A stretch of 64,000 nt of DNA from Rhodanobacter sp. Its GTDB lineage: Bacteria; Pseudomonadota; Gammaproteobacteria; Xanthomonadales; Rhodanobacteraceae. Position numbers and translations under genes: made by a program. Below the pieces are notes generated by a model. That model was given only the letters and a program-made list of their open reading frames with translations, was not told the DNA's origin and did no database searches. Shown here piece after piece: positions 49,513 through 56,593 of this stretch. The stretch lies in the NCBI GenBank assembly GCA_004298505.1, contig SCRO01000070.1, forward strand, positions 1 through 64,000, read 5' to 3'. The stretch's first letter is position 1, and each line of letters begins with the position of its first letter.

Positions 49513-49872
49513 TCAGCGGCCCGTGTGCCGCAACAACGAGCGCACTACATTCAACGGCAGGCGCTGCCGCACCTTGCAATACGCGCCTGTGGCCGTACTG
49601 CACGGCGACAGATCGTTGGCGATCCGTTCCACGGCGTGGCGATCAATCGTGGCCTGACATGAGGCGTCGGTGTTCAAGGTCTGCGCCATAAACAGCATCA
49701 ATGTCGTTGTCAGCGGGAACAACCGTTCACGATGTGCCGGCAACTGCTCATCGACGACATCAAGCAAGTCGGGGTCGGTTAGCACGTTGAAGAAATCGTA
49801 CGAATGGATGGCCCGCGCGCGTTGCCGGATACGGTGACGTTGCGGCCGACTCGATCGGCAATTAGTGTTCAT
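49513..49872 (-). pseudogene. IS4-family transposase, N-terminal fragment
   Basis: The 119-residue frame reads RQRARAIHSYDFFNVLTDPDLLDVVDEQLPAHRERLFPLTTTLMLFMAQ and ends CSTATGAYCKVRQRLPLNVV. This is the N-terminal domain seen in IS4-type transposases (short N-terminal helical domain before the DDE core). The frame stops at TGA 49513 after LLRHTGR, next to an 11-bp tandem repeat; the DDE catalytic core is absent. A relic, not an active element. Confidence 0.75.
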
Positions 49873-49939
49873 GGCGGCTGACGGCCTCACAGGCTATCTG
49901 TTTGGGTCAGACCAACAGGGTGCAAAGCCTCAGGGACCG

Positions 49940-50253
49940 CTACAGCAGCCGGTCGGCAAGCCGAGCCATCAAATCCATGCGTCGTGCAGGATGGCCACGA
50001 TCAACGCAGGGGCGCGCTCGCGTGGCAAGCCAAAAACATAGTGGTGCTCGCAGTGCGCCATCCGTAACGCCGGATAGAGCGCGCTCATGTCTTTGAAATG
50101 TCCTTGGCCGGCTGCAAGACGAACCATGCCCTGCTCCAGCTTGGTGATGTAACGGCGGACTTGGGCGTCGCCCCACTCCTTGCGCGTGTGGCGGATGATC
50201 GCACGTACGTCGGCTTCCGCGGCGTGGGTCAGAACGTAGTCGGGCCGGATCAA
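49940..50253 (-). pseudogene. RelE/ParE-family toxin with a C-terminal frameshift
   Basis: The open frame (50253-49969, 94 aa) reads MIRPDYVLTHAAEADVRAIIRHTRKEWG and ends VAILHDAWI. ParE toxins normally close with an ILHERMD-type strand and helix. Shifting one base after ILH gives RMDLMARLADRLL and a stop at 49940, so a single-base deletion (CACGAG to CACGA) probably altered the end. The last strand carries key residues, so the toxin may be weakened or inactive. It overlaps the antitoxin gene by 4 bp. Confidence 0.78.
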
Positions 50254-50504
50254 GCGGGGCCGCCTGTTGTCAGTTCCTCATCGAGAATTTCGCGAACGCT
50301 CTTGGCAGAAACCTCTCCCGCAAGTCCCGCGTCGATGCGTGTACGCAGCATGGCCATCAGATCTCGCCACGCTTGATCGCCACCTGCGTCGCCTGGGAAC
50401 AGGCGTTCGAGTGTGTATTGCTTGATCGTCTTGCCTTGCAAGGCGGCCAGCGCTTTCAGGTTTTGGTGCTGTTGGTCGGTGATGTCGATCGTCAGGCGGC
50501 TCAT
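50250..50504 (-). CDS. ParD-like antitoxin
   Basis: 84-residue antitoxin. MSRLTIDITDQQHQNLKALAALQGKTIKQYTLERLFPG is a ribbon-helix-helix DNA-binding domain, and the C-terminal GEVSAKSVREILDEELTTGG is the toxin-binding helix typical of ParD partners of ParE. Intact, and overlapping the frameshifted toxin gene by 4 bp. Confidence 0.88.
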   Translation of the reverse strand: MSRLTIDITDQQHQNLKALAALQGKTIKQYTLERLFPGDAGGDQAWRDLMAMLRTRIDAGLAGEVSAKSVREILDEELTTGGPA

Positions 50505-50529
50505 GCGAAAACTCCGTGGTTATCACAAA

Positions 50530-50551
50530 CCCACATTACCACATTTGTGGG
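50530..50551. promoter_or_regulatory. Operator candidate upstream of the ParD-like gene
   Basis: Inverted repeat CCCACA-TTACCACATT-TGTGGG, 26 bp before the antitoxin start, with internal repeats of ACATT. Suits ParD autoregulation. Confidence 0.5.
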
Positions 50552-50675
50552 CCACGGGTCTTTCAGGTATCTGGTCAGCATCGGTACGGTGGTCAGCGTT
50601 TACCGGAACGAGACCGAAATACGCAGCAACCCCAGGTGTCTCCGCGCTTGCGTTGACGGACGCGGTACCCCGCCG

Positions 50676-50772
50676 TGTCAGACTAGTTGTCACCCCCTTA
50701 CAATCCCCCTGAAGGCGGCACTGGAGAACAAAAATGGCTCGATACGGGCAACGATTCAAAGAGAGAGCCGCA
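50676..50772 (+). mobile_element. IS3-family left-end remnant
   Basis: TGTCAGACTAGTTGTCACCCCC at 50676 looks like an IS3-type end, and 58 bp on an ATG starts MARYGQRFKERA, the opening of an IS3 OrfA transposase. The match stops after about 12 codons, giving way to unrelated sequence. Only about 95 bp survive. Confidence 0.5.
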
Positions 50773-50795
50773 TCAGCCGATCAAGAAAACCACCC

Positions 50796-52148
50796 TCACG
50801 CCAACGGCAACCCCACCCTAATCTCCAACCCCCCACCATCCCCATTGCGCACCTCAATCGTCCCCCCATGCACCTGCACCACCCGCTCCACGATGGCCAA
50901 CCCCAACCCATGCCCGTCAGCCCGCGCCGCATTACTCCCCCGGAAGAACGGCCGAAACAACAAATTCAACTCGTCATCCGGCACGCCCGGCCCATGATCG
51001 CGCAGCACCAGTGCGGCAAACCGCTGCTCGGCGCGCAGAGTCAGCTCGACCTGGCCGCCCTCGGGACTGAACTTGATCGCGTTGGCAAGCAGGTTGCCCA
51101 ACGCGCGCTCCAGCAGCATGGCGTTACCCGAGACCACGAGGGAGTCGACGCTGGCAAGCTTCAGTTCGACGCGACCGGCGTCGGCGTCAATCCGGAACTG
51201 CTCGATCGCGTCGTGGACCAGCTCGGCCAGATCCACCCGCTCGCGCTCCATGCCGGGCAGGCCGCCCTCCATCCGTGACAGCGCCAGCATCTCGCCCAGC
51301 ATGTGGTCGAGCCGGGCGATCTCGCCTTCGGCCTGCAGGAAGTAGGGTTCGGCTTCACTCGGATCGCTGCTGCGCCGGGCCAGGTCGATGATCAGCTGCA
51401 GCCGTGCCAGCGGCGAGCGCAATTCGTGCGACAGATCCTGCAACACGGCACGATCATGCGCCACGAGTGCCTCGATGCGCCCGGCCATCAGGTCGAAGTC
51501 ACCAGCAAGCTGGGCCAGCTCGTCATGCGCCAGGCCCCGTTGCCGGCCGACCCGGGTCGACAGCTCGCCTTCGGCCATGCGCCGGGTCGCCCGACGCAGC
51601 GCCTGGACCGGACGTGCCACGCTGCGCGCCACCCACCAGCCGACCACGCCGATGAACAGCAGCGACAACAGCAACTGGGCGGCCAGGTAGATTTTCTCGC
51701 GCGTCTGCGGGCGCAAGCGCACGTGCGAGCGGCTCATCGCCAGCAACTGGCGCGTGTGACCGTCGGCGCCAGTGACTTGCTGGAACGCGACGTAGAAACC
51801 CTTGCGTGGCTGCAACACGATGCTTTGCCCTGACGGCAACCACGCCTGCAGCAAGGCGCGCATCGGCCCGCGCAGACGAATCGGAACCAGCGGCTCGCCG
51901 GCGTCGAACAAGGTCGCCTCGACACCCTGCTGGCGCTGCTGCTGCACCCACTCGGCCAGCGCGTCGCGGCCGCCGGTCTGGTACGCCTGATCGGCTTCCT
52001 GCGCCAACGCTGCCCAGTTGATCTCGATTGCGGTGGTGTATTCGATGAAGCGCCGCGCGAAAAAGCCACCAAGGAACAACACCAGCAGGTTCGCCACGCA
52101 GAACCAGACCAGCAAACGCCAGTACAACGAACCCTTGATCGAGTTCAT
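50796..52148 (-). CDS. cpxA: Sensor histidine kinase, CpxA-like
   Basis: Inner-membrane kinase (450 aa). TM1 about 10-30, a short periplasmic sensor to about 155, TM2 LYAAQLLLSLLFIGVVGWWVA region about 155-175, HAMP with SVARPVQALRRATRRMAEGEL, H-box DLSHELRSPLARLQ, then N-box NLLANAIKFSP and G-boxes DHGPGVPDDE and GHGLGLAIVERV. Starts with ATG 52148 overlapping the regulator gene by 4 bp. Placement opposite a CpxP/Spy-like gene with a CpxR box supports a Cpx envelope-stress role. Confidence 0.88.
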   Translation of the reverse strand: MNSIKGSLYWRLLVWFCVANLLVLFLGGFFARRFIEYTTAIEINWAALAQEADQAYQTGGRDALAEWVQQQRQQGVEATLFDAGEPLVPIRLRGPMRALLQAWLPSGQSIVLQPRKGFYVAFQQVTGADGHTRQLLAMSRSHVRLRPQTREKIYLAAQLLLSLLFIGVVGWWVARSVARPVQALRRATRRMAEGELSTRVGRQRGLAHDELAQLAGDFDLMAGRIEALVAHDRAVLQDLSHELRSPLARLQLIIDLARRSSDPSEAEPYFLQAEGEIARLDHMLGEMLALSRMEGGLPGMERERVDLAELVHDAIEQFRIDADAGRVELKLASVDSLVVSGNAMLLERALGNLLANAIKFSPEGGQVELTLRAEQRFAALVLRDHGPGVPDDELNLLFRPFFRGSNAARADGHGLGLAIVERVVQVHGGTIEVRNGDGGGLEIRVGLPLA

Positions 52149-52855
52149 GCCGCGCTCACCACCAGCACGTAGCCGGAGCCACGCACCGACTCGATCCGCG
52201 GCGCAGCGGGCGACGCGTCGGCGAGCTTGTGCCGCAGCCGGCTCACATGCACGTCGATGCTGCGGTCGAAGCGTTCCAGCTCACGCCCCAGCGCCAGCCG
52301 GGTCAGCACGGTCTTGTCGACCAACTCGCCGGCACGCTGGGCCAGCCCCAGCAACAGCAGGAACTCGGCGCCGGTCAGCGACAACTCCTGCGCGCCGACC
52401 TGGGCGCGACGTTCACCCGGGAACAGTTGCAGGTTGCCTGCCTGCACGGTGCCCGATGCCAGCGGGGCGTTGCGCCGCAACTGCGCGCGCACCCGTGCCA
52501 GCAGTTCGCGCGGCAGGCAGGGCTTGGCCAGGTAATCGTCGGCACCGAGCTCCAGCCCGATCACCTTGTCCACCGGCTCGCCGCGCGCGGACAACATGAT
52601 CACCGGCAGGCGGTGCTGCGTGCGCAATTCGCGCAGGGTTTCCAGCCCGTCGCGCCCGGGCATCATCACGTCGAGGATCAACAGGTCCGGCCGCTCGGCC
52701 GGATTGCGCAGGCGCGCCAACGCGGCTTCGCCATCGTGCGCGACGTCCACCACAAAGCCCTCGCGCTGCAGGTAGTCGGCCAGCAGTCGACACAGCGCGC
52801 GATCATCGTCGGCAATCAGGATGCGGGATGGGTTGGGCGTTTGCATGGCAACCAT
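52145..52855 (-). CDS. cpxR: OmpR-family response regulator, CpxR-like
   Basis: 236-residue regulator. Receiver domain: ADDDRALCRLL acidic pair, phospho-Asp in LLILDVMMPGRDG, Thr/Ser in IMLSARGE, Lys in YLAKPCLPREL. C-terminal winged helix: LSLTGAEFLLLLGLAQRAGELVDKTVLTRLALGRELERFDRSIDVHVSRLRHKL and VRGSGYVL. The start may be ATG 52855 or 52846 (MQTPNPSRIL); neither has a clear ribosome site. A perfect GTAAA-N5-GTAAA box lies upstream, so autoregulation is likely. Confidence 0.9.
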   Translation of the reverse strand: MVAMQTPNPSRILIADDDRALCRLLADYLQREGFVVDVAHDGEAALARLRNPAERPDLLILDVMMPGRDGLETLRELRTQHRLPVIMLSARGEPVDKVIGLELGADDYLAKPCLPRELLARVRAQLRRNAPLASGTVQAGNLQLFPGERRAQVGAQELSLTGAEFLLLLGLAQRAGELVDKTVLTRLALGRELERFDRSIDVHVSRLRHKLADASPAAPRIESVRGSGYVLVVSAA

Positions 52856-52888
52856 TCAATACGGAAGTGCCCGCCGGGCACCACGTGC

Positions 52889-52903
52889 TTTACCGTTCTT
52901 TAC
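52889..52903 (-). promoter_or_regulatory. CpxR box between cpxR and the CpxP/Spy-like gene
   Basis: On the minus strand GTAAAGAACGGTAAA, an exact match to the CpxR consensus GTAAA-N5-GTAAA. It lies 34 bp from the cpxR start and 75 bp from the divergent CpxP-like start, where it could act on both promoters. Confidence 0.85.
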
Positions 52904-52977
52904 CCTTACGCAAAGAACATATACGCAAGAGTGTCGTCAAATGGTGGCGTACCTTCCCCACCACAGAGGCAAACATC

Positions 52978-53487
52978 ATGCGCAAGCACACACTCCTCCG
53001 ACTGGCCCTGGCTTCGGCCCTGGCCATCGGCACCACCGCTGTCATGGCCGCGCCCGACGCGGGCGGTCAGGGCTCATCCGCTCACGGTTGGCACGGTCAT
53101 CATGACCATCACGGCCACGGCCAGATGATGATGCTGCACAAGCTCAGCCTCAGCGACGCGCAGAAGGCCAGCGTCAAGCAGATCGTGCAAGCCGAGCGTG
53201 CACAGAACAAGGCGCCGCGCGAAGCCTTGCGTCAGCAGCGTAGCGCGTTCGAGTCGATGACCCCGAACCAGGTCGGCTACCAGGCCGCCGCTGCCAGCCT
53301 GGCCAAGGCCGAAGGCCAGGCGACCCAGGATCGCGCGCTGCGCAAGGCCGACCTGCGCGCGAAGATCTACGCCGTACTGACGCCGCAGCAGCAAGCGCAG
53401 GTGGCCACGTTCAAGGCACAGGCGCAGGAACGCCGGGCACAGTGGAAACAGTTCAAGGCACAGCACCCCGTGCCGTCCAGCCAATAA
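52978..53487 (+). CDS. Periplasmic Spy/CpxP family protein
   Basis: Periplasmic chaperone-like protein (169 aa) with a signal peptide (MRKHTLLRLALASALAIGTTAVMA, cleaved near APDAGG). A His-rich stretch (HGWHGHHDHHGHGQMMM) follows and may bind metal. The helical body shows the two LTxxQ-type motifs, here LSLSDAQ (Leu-Ser variant) and LTPQQQ. CpxP family members inhibit CpxA and protect periplasmic proteins. The divergent cpxRA genes and shared CpxR box support this role. ATG 52978; the track ORF starts too early. Confidence 0.88.
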   Translation: MRKHTLLRLALASALAIGTTAVMAAPDAGGQGSSAHGWHGHHDHHGHGQMMMLHKLSLSDAQKASVKQIVQAERAQNKAPREALRQQRSAFESMTPNQVGYQAAAASLAKAEGQATQDRALRKADLRAKIYAVLTPQQQAQVATFKAQAQERRAQWKQFKAQHPVPSSQ

Positions 53488-53534
53488 GCCGTCCTCAGCC
53501 GCGAGCCTCCCTCTCGTGCGGTGACAGAACGACC

Positions 53535-53562
53535 AGAAAGTCCGGGCTTGCCCGGGCTTTCT
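53535..53562. terminator. Bidirectional terminator between the CpxP-like gene and lpdA
   Basis: Hairpin AGAAAGTCCGGG-CTTG-CCCGGGCTTTCT (one G-U pair) sits 48 bp after the CpxP-like stop and 12 bp before the lpdA stop. A and T flanks on both sides allow termination of both convergent transcripts. Confidence 0.8.
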
Positions 53563-53573
53563 CTTGTGCAGGC

Positions 53574-55469
53574 CTACTTCTTCTTCGGCAGATACAGATC
53601 GGTGATGGTGCCTTCGTAGATTTCCGCGGCCATGCCGACCGACTCGCTGAGGGTGGGATGCGGGTGGATGGTCAGGCCGATGTCGGCCGCTTCCGAACCC
53701 ATCTCGATCGCCAGGGCCACTTCGGAAATCAGGTCGCCCGCATGCACGCCGACGATGCCGCCGCCGACGATGCGATGGGTTTCCTCCTCGAAGATCAGCT
53801 TGGTGAAGCCCTCGGTGCGATCCATGCCGATCGCGCGACCGGAAGCCGCCCACGGGAACTTGCCCACGCCGACCTTCAGACCCTTCTCCTTCGCCTCACG
53901 CTCGGTCACACCGACCCAGGCGATTTCCGGATCGGTGTAGGCAACTGACGGAATGACCCGTGCGTCAAAGTGGCTCTTGTGTCCGGCCACCGCTTCGGCG
54001 GCAACCTTTGCCTCATGCGTGGCCTTGTGCGCCAGCATCGGCTGGCCGACCAGGTCGCCGATGGCGAAGATGTGTGGCACGTTGGTGCGCATCTGCGTAT
54101 CGACGTTGATGAAGCCGCGCTCGGTGACTGCCACACCGGCCTTGTCCGCGCCGATCTTGCCGCCGTTCGGCGAGCGGCCCACCGACACCAGCACGCGATC
54201 GAACAGCGTGGTCGCGGGGATACTGTCGCCTTCGTAGCCGACCTCGATACCTTTTTTGCTGGCCTTGGCGCTGACCACCTTGGTCTTCAGATGGATGCCC
54301 TTGAGCCGGCTGCCAAGACGCTTGGCCAGCGGCTTGACCAGGTCGGCATCGGCGCCGGGCATGAGCTGGTCCATGAACTCGACCACGGTCACTTCGCTGC
54401 CCAGTGCGGCGTACACGGTGGCCATTTCCAGACCGATGATGCCGCCACCGACGACCAGTAGCCTCGATGGCACGTCCTTCATTTCCAGTGCGCGCGTCGA
54501 ATCCATGACGCGCTCGTCGTCCCACGGGAATATGCCCAGCTTCACCGATTGCGAACCGGCAGCGATGATCGCGTGCTCGAAGCGGATCAGCTTCACGCCA
54601 TCTTTCGTTTGCACTTCCAGCTCGTTCGGCGACACGAACTCGCCCATGCCCACGACCGTGCGCACCTTGCGCTGCTTCGCCATTGCGGCGAGGCCGCCGG
54701 TGAGCTGGCCGACCACCTTGCTCTTGAAGCTGCGCAGCTTGTCGAGGTCGATCTTCGGCTTGCCGAAGCTGACGCCGTGCGCGGCCATGGCTTCGGCCTC
54801 GTCGATGACGGCGGCGGCGTGCAGCAGCGCCTTGGACGGGATGCAGCCCACGTTGAGGCAAACGCCGCCCAGCGTGCCATAACGCTCGATCAGCACGGTG
54901 TCGACGCCGAGGTCGGCGGCGCGGAATGCGGCGCTGTAGCCGCCAGGGCCGGAGCCGAGCACGACGAGCTTGCACTCGAGGTCAGGCTTTTTCCCAGAGG
55001 ATGCCGCCGCTTGCGGCATGTTTGTCTCCTCTCCCCCGGTCTTCTTCCCGCTCGGGGGAGAGGATTGAGGTGAGGGGCGGGTGCCCGCGGGAGACGTCGT
55101 ATGGGAGCTATCCGGCGACTGCGTAGCCTCACCCTTGCCCTCGGCCATTGCTCCCGGCATGGCTCTACCTCCTGCATCCATGCAGTCGTCTCCCGGGGCG
55201 GGAGAGGGGGACGTGGTGTCGGCTGCGCCAACGGTTTCCACAAGGGCAATCACGGCGCCTTCGGAAACTTCATCACCGACCTTGAGCTTCAACTCCCTGA
55301 TCACGCCGGCGGCACTGGACGGAATCTCCATGGTGGCCTTGTCCGATTCCAGCGTGATCAGGCTTTGCTCCTTTTCAATCGTGTCACCGACCTTCACCAA
55401 CACCTCGATCACCGGCACGTTGTCGTGACCGCCAATGTCGGGAACCTTGATTTCGATGGTGTTGGCCAT
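53574..55469 (-). CDS. lpdA: Dihydrolipoyl dehydrogenase (E3) with N-terminal lipoyl domain
   Basis: E3 of pyruvate dehydrogenase (631 aa), re-oxidising dihydrolipoamide with FAD and NAD+. A lipoyl domain occupies 1-83 (lipoyl Lys in [12 protein letters not shown]). A long Ser/Pro/Gly linker (about 84-160) then leads to the flavoprotein core: VVLGSGPGGYSAAFRA, redox pair GGVCLNVGCIPSK, NAD site VVGGGIIGLEMA, and HPHPTLSES near the end. The linker contains a palindromic repeat and a 33-nt stretch shared with aceF. It follows the MscS gene by 27 bp. Confidence 0.96.
   Translation of the reverse strand: MANTIEIKVPDIGGHDNVPVIEVLVKVGDTIEKEQSLITLESDKATMEIPSSAAGVIRELKLKVGDEVSEGAVIALVETVGAADTTSPSPAPGDDCMDAGGRAMPGAMAEGKGEATQSPDSSHTTSPAGTRPSPQSSPPSGKKTGGEETNMPQAAASSGKKPDLECKLVVLGSGPGGYSAAFRAADLGVDTVLIERYGTLGGVCLNVGCIPSKALLHAAAVIDEAEAMAAHGVSFGKPKIDLDKLRSFKSKVVGQLTGGLAAMAKQRKVRTVVGMGEFVSPNELEVQTKDGVKLIRFEHAIIAAGSQSVKLGIFPWDDERVMDSTRALEMKDVPSRLLVVGGGIIGLEMATVYAALGSEVTVVEFMDQLMPGADADLVKPLAKRLGSRLKGIHLKTKVVSAKASKKGIEVGYEGDSIPATTLFDRVLVSVGRSPNGGKIGADKAGVAVTERGFINVDTQMRTNVPHIFAIGDLVGQPMLAHKATHEAKVAAEAVAGHKSHFDARVIPSVAYTDPEIAWVGVTEREAKEKGLKVGVGKFPWAASGRAIGMDRTEGFTKLIFEEETHRIVGGGIVGVHAGDLISEVALAIEMGSEAADIGLTIHPHPTLSESVGMAAEIYEGTITDLYLPKKK
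55034..55066. repeat. Palindromic repeat in the lpdA linker
   Basis: CCTCTCCCCCG-N11-CGGGGGAGAGG, a perfect 11-bp inverted repeat, followed by ATTGAGGTGAGGGG. The layout matches dispersed CCTCTCCCC/GGGGAGAGG palindromes found between genes in many proteobacteria; here it encodes part of the interdomain linker in frame. Confidence 0.75.
55144..55176. repeat. 33-nt direct repeat, copy in lpdA
   Basis: GCCATTGCTCCCGGCATGGC followed by TCTACCTCCTGCA, identical to 57747-57779 in aceF. It encodes [11 protein letters not shown] in both linkers. Confidence 0.9.
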
Positions 55470-55496
55470 GGTGTGTTTCCTTGGTGTGGCAGGACG

Positions 55497-56555
55497 TCAG
55501 CGAGCTGCGTCCGGATCTTGGGGAGGAGGAGTTTCAGCGCGGCGTGCCTCGGCTTTCGCGATGTCGCGCTCGATCTGGCGTACCGCGTCGTTGCCGTCGT
55601 CTTCGATGTCGGGCATGCCGGGCGCGGGCACCCCGGGTTGGGCGGCATTTTGGTCGCGCGTGGCCCGGGCCCAGCTTTTCACATGCAGGTCGCGTTGCGG
55701 GAACGGGATCTCGATGCCGTATTTCTCCAGCGCCGAATGCAACGCCCAATTGTACGCAGCGGTGATCGCACCGACCCGTCGGGTGGCCTCGGCGTTGAGC
55801 CAGACCACCAGTTGGAAATCGAGCGAGGATTCACCGAACCCGACCAGCCAGACCTGTGGCGCACGCGGCCCGTCCAGGCTGAGCGTGAACGGCACGGCGG
55901 CGGCGGCCTCCAGTGCGGCCTCCTTCACCAGTTCCTTGTCGGTGCCGTAAGCAACGCCAAATGGAATCTTCTGCCTGCGCGCGACCTCGCGCAAAGTCCA
56001 GTTGACCACCCGACCGGTCATGAATTCGGAATTCGGCACCAGGATGTCGATGTCGTCGTTGGTGCTGATCAGGGTGGCGCGCACGCGGATCTCGCGCACG
56101 TGGCCGTGCACGCCCGAGGCCAGCTCGACGAAGTCGCCCACCTTGAGGCTGCGATCGAACAGCAGGATCAGCCCGGATACGAAGTTGCTGAAGATCGACT
56201 GCAGGCCGAAGCCCAGGCCTACACCAAGCGCGCCGGCAAACACCGTCATTTTGGCCATCGGCACGCCGGCCACGCTCAAGCCCCACAGCAGGCCTACCGT
56301 CAGCAGCAGGTAATGCAGCAGGCGCTCGACGGTGTAGATCATCGAACTGCTGACGTGCTCGTTGCGCTCGCCGTAGCGCCGCAGCAAACGCCTCATCAAC
56401 GCCGTCGCGATCAAGAACAGCGCAAACAGCACAAGACCGCCCAGCAACGAGCCGATCGTGATTGCGCCGACACCGAAGCCCAGGTTCAACCACTCGCCGA
56501 TCTGCGTGACCGCCGAATGCACCGATACCGGCTCGGCGGCCTGCGCCAAGCCCAT
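55497..56555 (-). CDS. MscS family mechanosensitive channel (between aceF and lpdA)
   Basis: About 352 aa. Several N-terminal helices (GVGAITIGSLLGGLVLFALFLIATAL, HYLLLTVGLLWGLSVAGV), then the pore-lining TM3 FAGALGVGLGFGLQSIFSNFVSGLILLFDR and the cytoplasmic vestibule (VGDFVEL..GHVREIRVRATLISTNDDIDILVPNSEF). A charged, disordered tail follows IPFPQRDL. ATG 56555 is used; GTG 56582 is possible, both without a clear ribosome site. The ORF in the track begins far upstream in a shadow of aceF. Lies between E2 and E3 genes, so it is probably co-transcribed with them. Confidence 0.88.
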   Translation of the reverse strand: MGLAQAAEPVSVHSAVTQIGEWLNLGFGVGAITIGSLLGGLVLFALFLIATALMRRLLRRYGERNEHVSSSMIYTVERLLHYLLLTVGLLWGLSVAGVPMAKMTVFAGALGVGLGFGLQSIFSNFVSGLILLFDRSLKVGDFVELASGVHGHVREIRVRATLISTNDDIDILVPNSEFMTGRVVNWTLREVARRQKIPFGVAYGTDKELVKEAALEAAAAVPFTLSLDGPRAPQVWLVGFGESSLDFQLVVWLNAEATRRVGAITAAYNWALHSALEKYGIEIPFPQRDLHVKSWARATRDQNAAQPGVPAPGMPDIEDDGNDAVRQIERDIAKAEARRAETPPPQDPDAAR

Positions 56556-56593
56556 GTACGTCAGTGCGCTGATCGCCTGCACCGGCCCGCGGA

